A stretch of 37,227 bases of DNA, taken from NCBI GenBank assembly GCA_019359615.1, contig JAHHHA010000050.1, positions 1 through 37,227 on the forward strand, given 5' to 3'. The notes beneath the pieces are model-generated. The model was not told the origin of the DNA. It saw only the letters and a list, made by a program, of their open reading frames with translations, and did no database searches. Shown piece by piece: positions 8,027 to 15,164 of this stretch. Origin of the DNA: Cyanosarcina radialis HA8281-LM2 (GTDB lineage: Bacteria; Cyanobacteriota; Cyanobacteriia; Cyanobacteriales; CCAP-1448). The stretch's first letter is position 1. The number at the start of each line of letters is the position of its first letter. A program made the position numbers and the translations under genes.

Positions 8027-8486
8027 AGAGTTAGAAGCCGAAATTAGCCGCGCCAGACAAGCTGGATTGATAGCTAAAGAAAACGAACTACGCGCTGTAG
8101 CTGTTAGATACGAGCCAGAATCGGCAACGATCGTAATCTATTTAAATAATGGCTGTTACTTTGGCGTACCTTATCAAAGACTAGAAGGCTTACAAACAGC
8201 TACCCAAGCTCAATTAGAAGAAGTAGAGATTAGTCCGTCGGGATATGGCTTACATTGGAAAAGCTTAGACTTAGACTTAGCTGTAGCAGAAATGGTGCGC
8301 GGGTTGTTTGGGACTAAAGCTTGGATGTCTCAAATCGCTCATCATGCTGGGAAATCTACTTCAATAGCCAAACAAAAAGCGGCGCGAGAAAATGGAAAAA
8401 AAGACGATCGCATTCTAAATCTTCACTTCCCTAGCGCAACGGTCGCCTCTTCTCTAAAAACGGAGGCAGATCGGGATCTGAGCTAG
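8013..8486 (+). CDS. DUF2442 protein with altered C-terminus
   Basis: A 157-residue protein with a DUF2442 domain at about 27-100: [58 protein letters not shown]. Proteins of this subgroup usually end with ...AARANGxKGGRPRK. Here the sequence follows that pattern up to AARENGKK, then changes to [11 protein letters not shown] and runs on 56 bases into the 3' end of ftsZ on the opposite strand. DUF2442 proteins are often encoded beside DUF4160 and considered toxin-antitoxin-like, without proof. The likely partner has been reduced to a remnant. A downstream ATG at 8019 is an alternative start. Confidence 0.75.
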   Translation: MEMSEELEAEISRARQAGLIAKENELRAVAVRYEPESATIVIYLNNGCYFGVPYQRLEGLQTATQAQLEEVEISPSGYGLHWKSLDLDLAVAEMVRGLFGTKAWMSQIAHHAGKSTSIAKQKAARENGKKDDRILNLHFPSATVASSLKTEADRDLS

Positions 8487-9618
8487 ATTTATCCGCCGCA
8501 GGTCTTTGAGAAGTATAAGCTGGCGTGAATGGACGCTTGGGCATTTGCGACACTTTAGAACTTGGCGAAGCCGATTGAGCTTCTCCAGTGAAACCCGTCG
8601 CGATCACGGTAATTCTAATTTCGCCTTGCATTCTCTCGTCGATCACCGCTCCAAAAATAATATTGGCGTTAGGATCGACAACTTCATATATAGTCTCGGC
8701 AGCAGTATTTACTTCATGTAGAGTCAGGTCGTTACCGCCAGTAATATTGAAAACAACTCCCTTAGCTCCTTCGATCGAGGATTCTAGCAGAGGTGATGCG
8801 ATCGCCGCCACCGCTGCTTCTCTAGCCCTAGATTTTCCAGAACCCAAACCGATTCCCATCAACGCCGAACCCGCATCTGCCATTACTGCCCGCACGTCGG
8901 CAAAATCGACGTTCACTAAACCTGGGATCGTAATGATGTCAGATATGCCTTGTACCCCTTGACGCAGAACGTCATCGGCAATCCGAAAAGCCTCTTGCAC
9001 TGGCGTTTGCTCGGAAATTACCGACAGCAACTTATCGTTAGGAATCACAATTAAAGTATCCACCCGCGTTTGCAAAGCCGAAATCCCTTCCTCGGCTTGG
9101 CTGGTGCGCCGCCGCCCTTCAAACATAAAAGGACGAGTGACAACTCCTACCGTTAACGCCCCCATCTCTTTAGCAATTTCTGCTACTACTGGGGCTGCAC
9201 CCGTCCCAGTACCGCCTCCCATTCCAGCAGTGATAAAAATTAAGTCGGTGTGTTCTAAAGCAGCGGCGATTTCGTCGCGAGATTCTTCCGCCGCTTTTTG
9301 ACCGATAGCTGGATTGCCGCCAGCACCCAAACCTCGCGTCAGCTTTTGCCCGATTTGCAAGCGCTTGAGGGCTGACGAATACGTCAGTGCTTGAGCGTCA
9401 GTGTTGATCGACCAAAATTCTACCCCCACCAAATCGCTAGCGATCATCCGGTTAACGGCATTCCCGCCACCACCGCCAACGCCAATAACTTTAATTTTGG
9501 CGATGCTGCTAGGCATGATATTGTCTCGCTTGGGGTCTTCCCTGGGGAAGCCTTTGGTCTCAATTGCCGAATTTAAATTTAGACCAGAGTTGCTAAAGGG
9601 ATTATTGGAGTTGTTCAC
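8431..9618 (-). CDS. ftsZ: Cell division protein FtsZ
   Basis: Tubulin-like GTPase that polymerises into the Z ring at mid-cell. After a poorly conserved 40-residue N-terminal extension of the kind found in cyanobacteria come [18 protein letters not shown], the GTP-binding signature GGGTGTG at 134-140, [23 protein letters not shown] and the T7 loop [11 protein letters not shown]. The variable linker leads to a basic-ended C-terminal peptide, [13 protein letters not shown], the tail that contacts membrane anchors. The start is a GTG at 9618; the ATG at codon 35 would remove only the extension. It lies downstream of ftsQ on the same strand but 479 bases away with a hairpin between, so it probably has its own promoter. 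Confidence 0.97.
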   Translation of the reverse strand: MNNSNNPFSNSGLNLNSAIETKGFPREDPKRDNIMPSSIAKIKVIGVGGGGGNAVNRMIASDLVGVEFWSINTDAQALTYSSALKRLQIGQKLTRGLGAGGNPAIGQKAAEESRDEIAAALEHTDLIFITAGMGGGTGTGAAPVVAEIAKEMGALTVGVVTRPFMFEGRRRTSQAEEGISALQTRVDTLIVIPNDKLLSVISEQTPVQEAFRIADDVLRQGVQGISDIITIPGLVNVDFADVRAVMADAGSALMGIGLGSGKSRAREAAVAAIASPLLESSIEGAKGVVFNITGGNDLTLHEVNTAAETIYEVVDPNANIIFGAVIDERMQGEIRITVIATGFTGEAQSASPSSKVSQMPKRPFTPAYTSQRPAADKSSSDPDLPPFLEKRRPLR

Positions 9619-9994
9619 TGTAACTGCAAGACCTGTTTTATCTGGGTTGGCGAAAATGGGATAATTATGCCCTAGTTTACTATTAACTGTCCGAAGAAAA
9701 GGAAGTTAACCAAACAAAATTTTCAATTTTAAGGTACTCATCCGATCTAAGCCTGTATTTTAGTCATTTTTCTGAGGATTGTAACCATTTATTAAAATTT
9801 GTAACACGAGTTGGTCGCTATTACCATAGCAACTCTCTGCTCTCGCCGCCTCAATTATGCTCTTTGCTAGGCAGTGAGACTGTTTGAGAATATTTGAATC
9901 GCATTCGATCGCTCCTGTTGGCAAGAGTTATTTAATACATTTGTACTAACAAAAAAGCTGGGGCGATTCTGCTGGTTTATTTATTTTAAAGACA

Positions 9995-10033
9995 CGATCG
10001 CTATTTATTAGCCTGCCTAATAAATAGCGATCG
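9995..10033. repeat. 17-bp-arm perfect hairpin between ftsQ and ftsZ
   Basis: The arms CGATCGCTATTTATTAG and its exact complement CTAATAAATAGCGATCG enclose the loop CCTGC. It is 64 bases beyond the ftsQ stop and 376 bases before the ftsZ start, in a 479-base spacer with no other structure I can see. It may end or attenuate ftsQ transcription. No uninterrupted T-run follows on the minus strand, so it is not a textbook rho-independent terminator. Confidence 0.85.
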
Positions 10034-10097
10034 ACAGCTATTGCCATGACGATTTTAAAGCTAATAGCTGACCGCTGAAATCTTAAAGCTGAAAGGG

Positions 10098-10943
10098 TCA
10101 TCGGGGATCCGAGTCGGGGTTTTGTTTGTCTTCTTTGAGTTGTACGGAGGGAGAGTTGGGGTTTCTGAGGTCGATATAGTCAATTTGATTGGGATTGATA
10201 TGGGTTGGTAATTTACGCAAGCGATCGAGCGCCGCTAGTTGTTCTGGCAGTCGAAAACTACTGTAGGGGCCTAAATACACTTTTCCTAACTCAGTTTGTC
10301 CGACTAAATTGACAGGATCTCGCCAATCGATCTCAAAAACTTTTACTGGGCTGCGGCTGACATCTTGGTAAAGTTGAGTCCAATAAGGGCGATATCGATC
10401 GCTAAAACCAATAACTTTGAGCTTGGGTAGCTCAAAAGCAGGTTTATCGGTCATATAGCTGTTTAAGGGTATCCAAAACCCTTGGAGATCTAGCAATCCT
10501 ACTGGGGAAGAAGAGGAGGATCGATCGCTTCTGGCAGAATGATGCAAAATAGCGATCGCTACAGGTTGCCTCTCTCTGACTTGAATTATCAGCTTGGGCG
10601 GCCAAAGTTGGCGGTTAACGCTAACTTCAGCAATTGGCGGATGAGCGTTTAACTTTTGAGCGATCCCTTGCGGTTGGACTTCTAATAGGTATTGAGGATA
10701 GGAAATAGGCAGGAGCGTTCGAATGTTGGCAGTCGAGAGCAAGCGGTTCCCTTGAATTTCGACTTGTTCCGGTTGGCGAATCGTCCAATCGGAAAGAGTA
10801 GACACCCAATAGATCCCACCAGCAATACCGCTAAAGAGCAGACTGCGCCAAAGAGCTTGAAAAACTTTGATCCGCCGCTTGGTACGTAACTTTCGCCGCC
10901 GCTGGTTAATTTGTGTAGGAGAAACAGACGTGATGTTAGCCAT
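10098..10943 (-). CDS. ftsQ: Cell division protein FtsQ/DivIB
   Basis: A 281-residue bitopic division protein. A basic cytoplasmic start (QRRRKLRTKRRIK) leads to one membrane segment near 30-48 (LWRSLLFSGIAGGIYWVSTL). The POTRA domain follows at about 55-125 (VEIQGNRLLSTANIRTLLPISYP, IAEVSVNRQLWPPKLIIQVRERQPVA), then the FtsQ beta domain to the C-terminus with LGPYSSFRLPEQLAALDRL and NQIDYIDLRNP. In the divisome it links early and late proteins from the periplasmic side. It has ftsZ downstream as in many dcw clusters, but no mur or ddl genes accompany it. The C-terminal tail is Asp/Lys/Pro-rich and unstructured. Confidence 0.92.
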   Translation of the reverse strand: MANITSVSPTQINQRRRKLRTKRRIKVFQALWRSLLFSGIAGGIYWVSTLSDWTIRQPEQVEIQGNRLLSTANIRTLLPISYPQYLLEVQPQGIAQKLNAHPPIAEVSVNRQLWPPKLIIQVRERQPVAIAILHHSARSDRSSSSSPVGLLDLQGFWIPLNSYMTDKPAFELPKLKVIGFSDRYRPYWTQLYQDVSRSPVKVFEIDWRDPVNLVGQTELGKVYLGPYSSFRLPEQLAALDRLRKLPTHINPNQIDYIDLRNPNSPSVQLKEDKQNPDSDPR

Positions 10944-10947
10944 AAGT

Positions 10948-11078
10948 GAGGAGTTCAGGAGTCAGAAGTCAGAAGTCAGAAGTCAGAAGTCAGAAGTCAG
11001 AAATGTGGAGTTGAGAATTTTCTCCCCATCCCCCCATCCCCCCATCCCCCCATCTCCCCATCTCCCCATCTCCCCCTT
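10948..11078 (+). repeat. Composite tandem array: GTCAGAA x6 then CCCCATCY repeats
   Basis: Six exact copies of the heptamer GTCAGAA fill 10961-11002. A short AT-rich joint (GAGAATTTT) leads into CCCCATCC/CCCCATCT repeats to about 11078. It separates the divergent ftsQ and frmA genes. The purine-then-C-rich order on the + strand is shared with six other spacers in the window. Confidence 0.9.
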
Positions 11079-11120
11079 TTGGGCTAGACTATGCGAACAA
11101 TCTACTACAGGAGGATCGCC

Positions 11121-12230
11121 GTGGACGTTAAAGCCGCAGTTGCTTTGGCAGCAGGTCAACCCTTAATCGTTGAAACCGTACAGCTTGAAGGTCCTAAAGA
11201 GGGGGAGGTGCTGGTCGAGATCGAAGCCACTGGAGTTTGCCATACTGACGCTTACACCCTTTCTGGTGCCGATCCCGAAGGTTTATTCCCAGCTATTCTC
11301 GGTCACGAGGGTGCGGGGATTGTAGTTGAAGTCGGGGCGGAGGTCAAAAGTGTCAAGAAAGGCGATCGCGTGATTCCTCTCTACATCCCTGAATGCCGCA
11401 ACTGTGAATATTGTCTTAGCGGGAAAACCAACCTTTGTCAAGCGATCCGCGTTACCCAAGGGCGAGGATTGATGCCCGATGGTACGAGTCGATTTTCCTT
11501 CAGTGGGAAGATGCTCCACCACTATATGGGGACATCTACTTTTGCTAACTATATCGTGCTGCCAGAAATTGCGATCGCCAAAATTCGGGAAGACGCACCG
11601 CCAGGAAAAGTTTGTCTGATCGGTTGTGGAGTGACTACGGGGATCGGTGCAGTCATTAATACTGCCAAAGTCGAACCAGGGGCAAATGTAGTCGTTTTTG
11701 GCTTAGGTGGCGTTGGTTTAAACGTAATTCAAGGCGCTCGCTTGGTAGGCGCTAATATGATTATCGGCGTAGATACTAACCCTGCGAAGCGAGAAATTGG
11801 GGAAAAATTTGGTATGACTCACTTCGTCAACCCCAAAGAAGTAGAAGGAGATTTAGTTCCCTACCTCGTAGATTTAACTAAAGGGGGAGCCGATTACAGT
11901 TTTGAATGTATTGGCAACGTTAATTTGATGCGACAAGCGTTAGAATGCTGTCATAAAGGTTGGGGAACGAGCGTAATTGTAGGGGTGGCTGGTGCTGGCG
12001 AAGAAATTAGTACGCGCCCATTTCAATTAGTTACGGGGCGGGTTTGGAAAGGCACTGCTTTTGGTGGTGCTAAAGGACGCACCGACGTACCTAAAATCGT
12101 CGATTGGTATATGGAAGGCAAAATTAATATTGACGATTTAGTTACCCAAGTGATGCCAATAGAAAGAATTAATGATGCTTTCGATTTGATGCACAAAGGC
12201 GAGTCGATTCGGAGCGTACTAACTTTTTAA
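11121..12230 (+). CDS. frmA: S-(hydroxymethyl)glutathione dehydrogenase / class III alcohol dehydrogenase
   Basis: Zinc- and NAD-dependent enzyme that oxidises S-hydroxymethylglutathione (formaldehyde plus glutathione) to S-formylglutathione in the cytosol. I begin at the GTG 11121 ([12 protein letters not shown]) because AGGAGG lies seven bases upstream and this gives 369 residues, the standard length; an in-frame ATG at 11091 adds ten unrelated residues. Catalytic zinc motif [13 protein letters not shown] at 37-49, GHEGAGIV, the structural zinc loop [15 protein letters not shown], the Rossmann motif [11 protein letters not shown] and the class III tract [11 protein letters not shown] are all present. 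No formylglutathione hydrolase gene adjoins it. Confidence 0.95.
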   Translation: MDVKAAVALAAGQPLIVETVQLEGPKEGEVLVEIEATGVCHTDAYTLSGADPEGLFPAILGHEGAGIVVEVGAEVKSVKKGDRVIPLYIPECRNCEYCLSGKTNLCQAIRVTQGRGLMPDGTSRFSFSGKMLHHYMGTSTFANYIVLPEIAIAKIREDAPPGKVCLIGCGVTTGIGAVINTAKVEPGANVVVFGLGGVGLNVIQGARLVGANMIIGVDTNPAKREIGEKFGMTHFVNPKEVEGDLVPYLVDLTKGGADYSFECIGNVNLMRQALECCHKGWGTSVIVGVAGAGEEISTRPFQLVTGRVWKGTAFGGAKGRTDVPKIVDWYMEGKINIDDLVTQVMPIERINDAFDLMHKGESIRSVLTF

Positions 12231-12247
12231 AATAGGAAACTTCGGTT

Positions 12248-12439
12248 ATGGTTTTAGATAAAGAACGAATAGATTTTAGCAACACTTCAATCGCTCCTTT
12301 AGAAAGTGGCGATCGCCTGTCGCGCTATGAGTTTGAGCGTCGATATGCTGCTGCCAACATCAAAAAAGCTGAATTAATTGAAGGAATTGTCTACGTGGCT
12401 TCGTCAGTACGTTTTCGATCGCACGCTGTCCCTCTATAA
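12248..12439 (+). pseudogene. Truncated Uma2 (DUF820) gene, N-terminal fragment
   Basis: The 63-residue frame begins like a normal Uma2 protein of the 'ESGDRL-R-EFERRY' subgroup: LESGDRLSRYEFERRY, NIKKAELIEGIVYVAS, VRFRSHAVP. It stops where the fold should continue, so the PD-(D/E)XK residues are missing. The stop is followed directly by the spacer ATAATTCATAATTCAG and a different, intact Uma2 gene. It is most likely a deletion remnant; the intact neighbour is from another subgroup, so it is not its own 3' part. It sits 17 bases after frmA, whose transcript may run through it. Confidence 0.65.
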
Positions 12440-12451
12440 TTCATAATTCAG

Positions 12452-13054
12452 ATGACTCAAACGATCGCCACTACAGAAATTCTTCCGATCGTCTTACAAA
12501 TGTCTCCAGCATTTGAGATGACAGATGACCAATTCTTTGATTTTTGTCAACTTAACCGAGACTTAAGTTTTGAACGCACTGCTGAGGGGGAATTAATCAT
12601 CGTGCCGCCAACTGGAGGAATAACGGGAAACCATAACTTCAACCTTGCTGGGCAGTTTTGGAGTTGGGTAGAGCGAGATGGTACGGGAATTGCCTTTGAC
12701 TCTTCGACTGGCTTCAAACTCCCGAATGGGGCTAACCGTTCTCCCGATATTTCTTTGCTGAGGCTGTCTCGATGGAACGTTCTTTCTGTCGAACAACAAG
12801 AGAAGTTTATCCCTTTATGTCCCGATTTTGTCGTCGAGATTCGCTCCCCTAGCGACAGTCTTCAATTTCTCAAAAAAAAGCTCCAAGAATATATCGATAA
12901 TGGCGCTCTATTGGGTTGGCTGATAGATCGTAAAAATCGCTGCGTTTACGTCTATCGTCCAGGGGTAGAAGTAGAGAGATTAGAGCGTCCGGCGGTTATA
13001 AGTGGCGAGCCAGTTTTATCTGGCTTGAATCTGAATTTGGAGAATATTTGGTAG
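12452..13054 (+). CDS. Uma2 family (DUF820) putative endonuclease
   Basis: A full-length 200-residue Uma2 protein. The catalytic-type residues lie in NRSPDISLL (Asp99) and CPDFVVEIRSPSD (Glu129), followed by KKKLQEYIDNGALLGWLID and YRPGVEVERL, the classic DUF820 ending. N-terminal MTDDQFFDFCQLNRDLSFERTA is the substrate-side segment of the family. This subgroup differs from the paralogue pair at 2698 and 19837, which lack the QEYI-NGALLGWLID block. Function remains unknown. Confidence 0.85.
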   Translation: MTQTIATTEILPIVLQMSPAFEMTDDQFFDFCQLNRDLSFERTAEGELIIVPPTGGITGNHNFNLAGQFWSWVERDGTGIAFDSSTGFKLPNGANRSPDISLLRLSRWNVLSVEQQEKFIPLCPDFVVEIRSPSDSLQFLKKKLQEYIDNGALLGWLIDRKNRCVYVYRPGVEVERLERPAVISGEPVLSGLNLNLENIW

Positions 13055-13145
13055 ATAACTTCTGCAAGCAGTCTATTCAACATCTCCAAATAACTCACTT
13101 CAAAGGCAGGCAGGATGCCTACCTTACAAGAATTGTTAGAGATGT

Positions 13146-13493
13146 CTATTGATGAAGCGGATCGTGTCCCCAATTTTTGAGGGAGTATCGCCAGCGGCTA
13201 TGCTCGATCTTAGAAGCAGGTCTTTGGGCCGAGTGACGGCGAACGTAGCTTATAACTCGGCGCATTTGACTGTAATCAGCTTCGGTGTAGTCTGAGGTTT
13301 CCTTTTTGAGCAGTTCGACGATTTGGCGACCCGACTGATGCCCTACTGACTCACCATCTTCGCTCTCTTTCATCCCCACTGCTTTAGACTCTCTGGTTTT
13401 CAGCCAGCGTTCGAGTTCTCTGGCCGACATATTAACCACTTCTTGAAATTCCCGCAGAGTGGTTTCGTTTTCGGTCTCTGTACGCTCTATCAT
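13146..13493 (-). CDS. DUF3140 protein
   Basis: A 115-residue protein matching the whole DUF3140 family: EFQEVVNMSARELERWLKT, then ESVGHQSGRQIVELL, then the basic MRRVISYVRRHSAQRP, ending WRYSLKNWGHDPL. The biochemical role is unknown; the basic helix could contact nucleic acid. It lies two bases after the DUF2945 gene and is almost certainly in one operon with it. The two families are often neighbours in bacteria, which implies a shared function. No signal or membrane segment is present. Confidence 0.85.
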   Translation of the reverse strand: MIERTETENETTLREFQEVVNMSARELERWLKTRESKAVGMKESEDGESVGHQSGRQIVELLKKETSDYTEADYSQMRRVISYVRRHSAQRPASKIEHSRWRYSLKNWGHDPLHQ

Positions 13494-13495
13494 AA

Positions 13496-13717
13496 CTATT
13501 TCTCTTCAACTTTTCTCAGTTCTTCCGCCCGATGAATAGCTTGTTTTCCACTTTTGTCGCTTTCAACTAGATATTCTGGACGCTCTTTTGAGGCAGCAAA
13601 GTGATGGTTCTTGAAATCTGTCGGTTCGGTCACGATCTCCTTAATTACGCCGCGCGACGTGCCGCCAGAGGAATCCCACTCCATGGGATCGCCTTTTTTG
13701 AATTGCTCGCTCATCAA
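13496..13717 (-). CDS. DUF2945 (HVA1 TUDOR-like) protein
   Basis: A 73-residue small acidic-basic protein of the DUF2945 / hypervirulence-associated TUDOR family: FKKGDPMEWDSSGGTSRGVIKEIVTE, then PEYLVESDKSGKQAIHRAEEL. The single SH3/TUDOR-like barrel is inferred from the family. It is the first gene of a two-gene operon with DUF3140. The start may be either of two consecutive ATGs (MMSEQ). The actual role is unknown; fungal members have been linked to virulence, which does not transfer to a cyanobacterium. Confidence 0.82.
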   Translation of the reverse strand: MMSEQFKKGDPMEWDSSGGTSRGVIKEIVTEPTDFKNHHFAASKERPEYLVESDKSGKQAIHRAEELRKVEEK

Positions 13718-14036
13718 ATTTATTCCTCAATTTTTAGTCGAACTATTATGCGATCGACAATTAGAACTTTTGTCCTTCAAGCAAAGATTAACTGCGGTAA
13801 GCTGAAATGTTGGAAACAGACTCTAACATTGCTTACCTGGCAAATGGCGCATTGAAGTAGACGATTCTTAAAAAACCATATTCCTATTTCAGGCTAGAGC
13901 TATCGTGCCGTATTGACCTCTAACCAATGGCGTGCAACAAACTCTACCTTGGGACTGAATTAATCCCCTGGGAGAAGGGTGTTTGGGATGGGCAAATTTT
14001 CTCTATCTTGGAGAAGGATAGATAGAAAAAGCAGGT
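13718..14036. other. Divergent spacer, no gene seen
   Basis: These 319 bases separate the DUF2945 operon (leftward) from the metallophosphoesterase (rightward) and must hold both promoters. I see no convincing coding frame, hairpin or tandem repeat. Only the weak dyad CTATC...GATAG and an AGGT six bases before the phosphoesterase ATG stand out. Confidence 0.5.
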
Positions 14037-14969
14037 ATGGAAAGTCAGTTAGATCGGCAACCAGCGATCGAAATTGCTGTAGTTGGCGACGTTCACGAAC
14101 AATGGGAAGAAGATGACGGCATTGCCCTCAAGCATCTCGGTGTCGATTTGGTGTTATTTGTGGGCGATTTTGGCAATGAGTCAGTAGAAGTGGTAAGCGC
14201 GATCGCCTCTCTAGATCTTCCCAAAGCAGTTATTCTAGGCAACCACGACGCTTGGTACACGGCCACAGACTGGGGCAGAAGCAAGTGTCCTTACAACCGC
14301 CAGCAAGAAGACTGGGTACAGGAACAGCTAGATCTGCTAGGTAAATGTCACGTCGGCTACTCTCACCTAGATTTTCCCGAATTGAATTTAACTGTAGTTG
14401 GCGGCAGACCTTTTAGTTGGGGCGGTTCCGATTGGAGATATGGCGATTTCTACCAGCAACGATTGGGGGCTAGCAGTTTTACTGAATCGGCCGATCGCAT
14501 TGTCTCAGCCGCTTTAGAATCGACTTACGCTACGACAATTTTTCTCGGTCATAACGGGCCTTTGGGTTTAGGCGATCGCGCCGAAGATCCTTGCGGTAAG
14601 GATTGGGGAAATCCCATCGGCGGAGATTTTGGCGATCCAGATTTAAAAGAGGCAATCGATCGAACTCGCTTAGCTGGTAAAACCATACCCCTAGTCGCTT
14701 TCGGCCATATGCACCACCACCTGCGCCACACTAAAGAACGGTTGCGAACGCCTACTTACGTCGATGCAGCGGGCACATTTTACTTAAATGCAGCCAGCGT
14801 CCCTAGAATTTTGCCCGTCAAAGGCGATCGCTGGCGTAACTTTTCCTTAGTTTCTTTGCAAACAGGAGTTGTTACCCAAGCATCTTTAGTTTGGCTCGAT
14901 CGACAATTTCAAATCGCATCCGAGGAAGTTTTTTATAGGAGGAAGGAGTTTAGGAGTTTAGAAGTTTAG
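14037..14969 (+). CDS. Calcineurin-like metallophosphoesterase, TIGR04168 type
   Basis: A 310-residue cytosolic metallophosphoesterase with a full set of metal-binding blocks: GDVH at 17-20, GDFGNE at 43-48, GNHDAWY at 68-74, FLGHNGP, and AFGHMHHHLRH. Length and the insert RPFSWGGSDWRYGDFY fit the TIGR04168 family, which is shared by cyanobacteria and plants and whose substrate is not known. There is no signal peptide. The last codons (RRKEFRSLEV) run into the start of the purine-rich repeat, so the C-terminus may have been altered by repeat growth. Confidence 0.88.
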   Translation: MESQLDRQPAIEIAVVGDVHEQWEEDDGIALKHLGVDLVLFVGDFGNESVEVVSAIASLDLPKAVILGNHDAWYTATDWGRSKCPYNRQQEDWVQEQLDLLGKCHVGYSHLDFPELNLTVVGGRPFSWGGSDWRYGDFYQQRLGASSFTESADRIVSAALESTYATTIFLGHNGPLGLGDRAEDPCGKDWGNPIGGDFGDPDLKEAIDRTRLAGKTIPLVAFGHMHHHLRHTKERLRTPTYVDAAGTFYLNAASVPRILPVKGDRWRNFSLVSLQTGVVTQASLVWLDRQFQIASEEVFYRRKEFRSLEV

Positions 14970-14980
14970 GAGCTTTGGAA

Positions 14981-15164
14981 GTGTTAAGTGTGGAGTGTGG
15001 AGTGTGGAGTGTTGAATTAAGAATTCTCCCCTGCCTCCCCTGCTTCCTGCCTCCCCTGCTTCCCCTGCTCCCTGCCTCCCCTGCTCCCTGCCTCCCCTGC
15101 TTCCCCTGCCTCCCCTGCTTCCCCTGCTTCCCCTGCCTCCCCTGCCTCCCCTGCTCCCTCTCCA
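14981..15164 (+). repeat. Composite tandem array: GTGTGGA then CCCCTGCYTC repeats
   Basis: AGTGTGGAGTGTGGA reiterations at 14981-15013 are joined by GAATTAAGAATT to about 140 bases of CCCCTGCCTC / CCCCTGCTTC / CCTGC units that end one base before the sucrose synthase stop codon. The flanking genes are convergent, so this is a 3'-3' spacer. The frames through it encode only repetitive peptides and are not genes. Confidence 0.9.

Noticed and set aside
10948-11078. Possible CRISPR array
   Set aside because: The units are 7-8 bases in direct contact without unique spacers, and no cas genes are present. The same holds for the other arrays.
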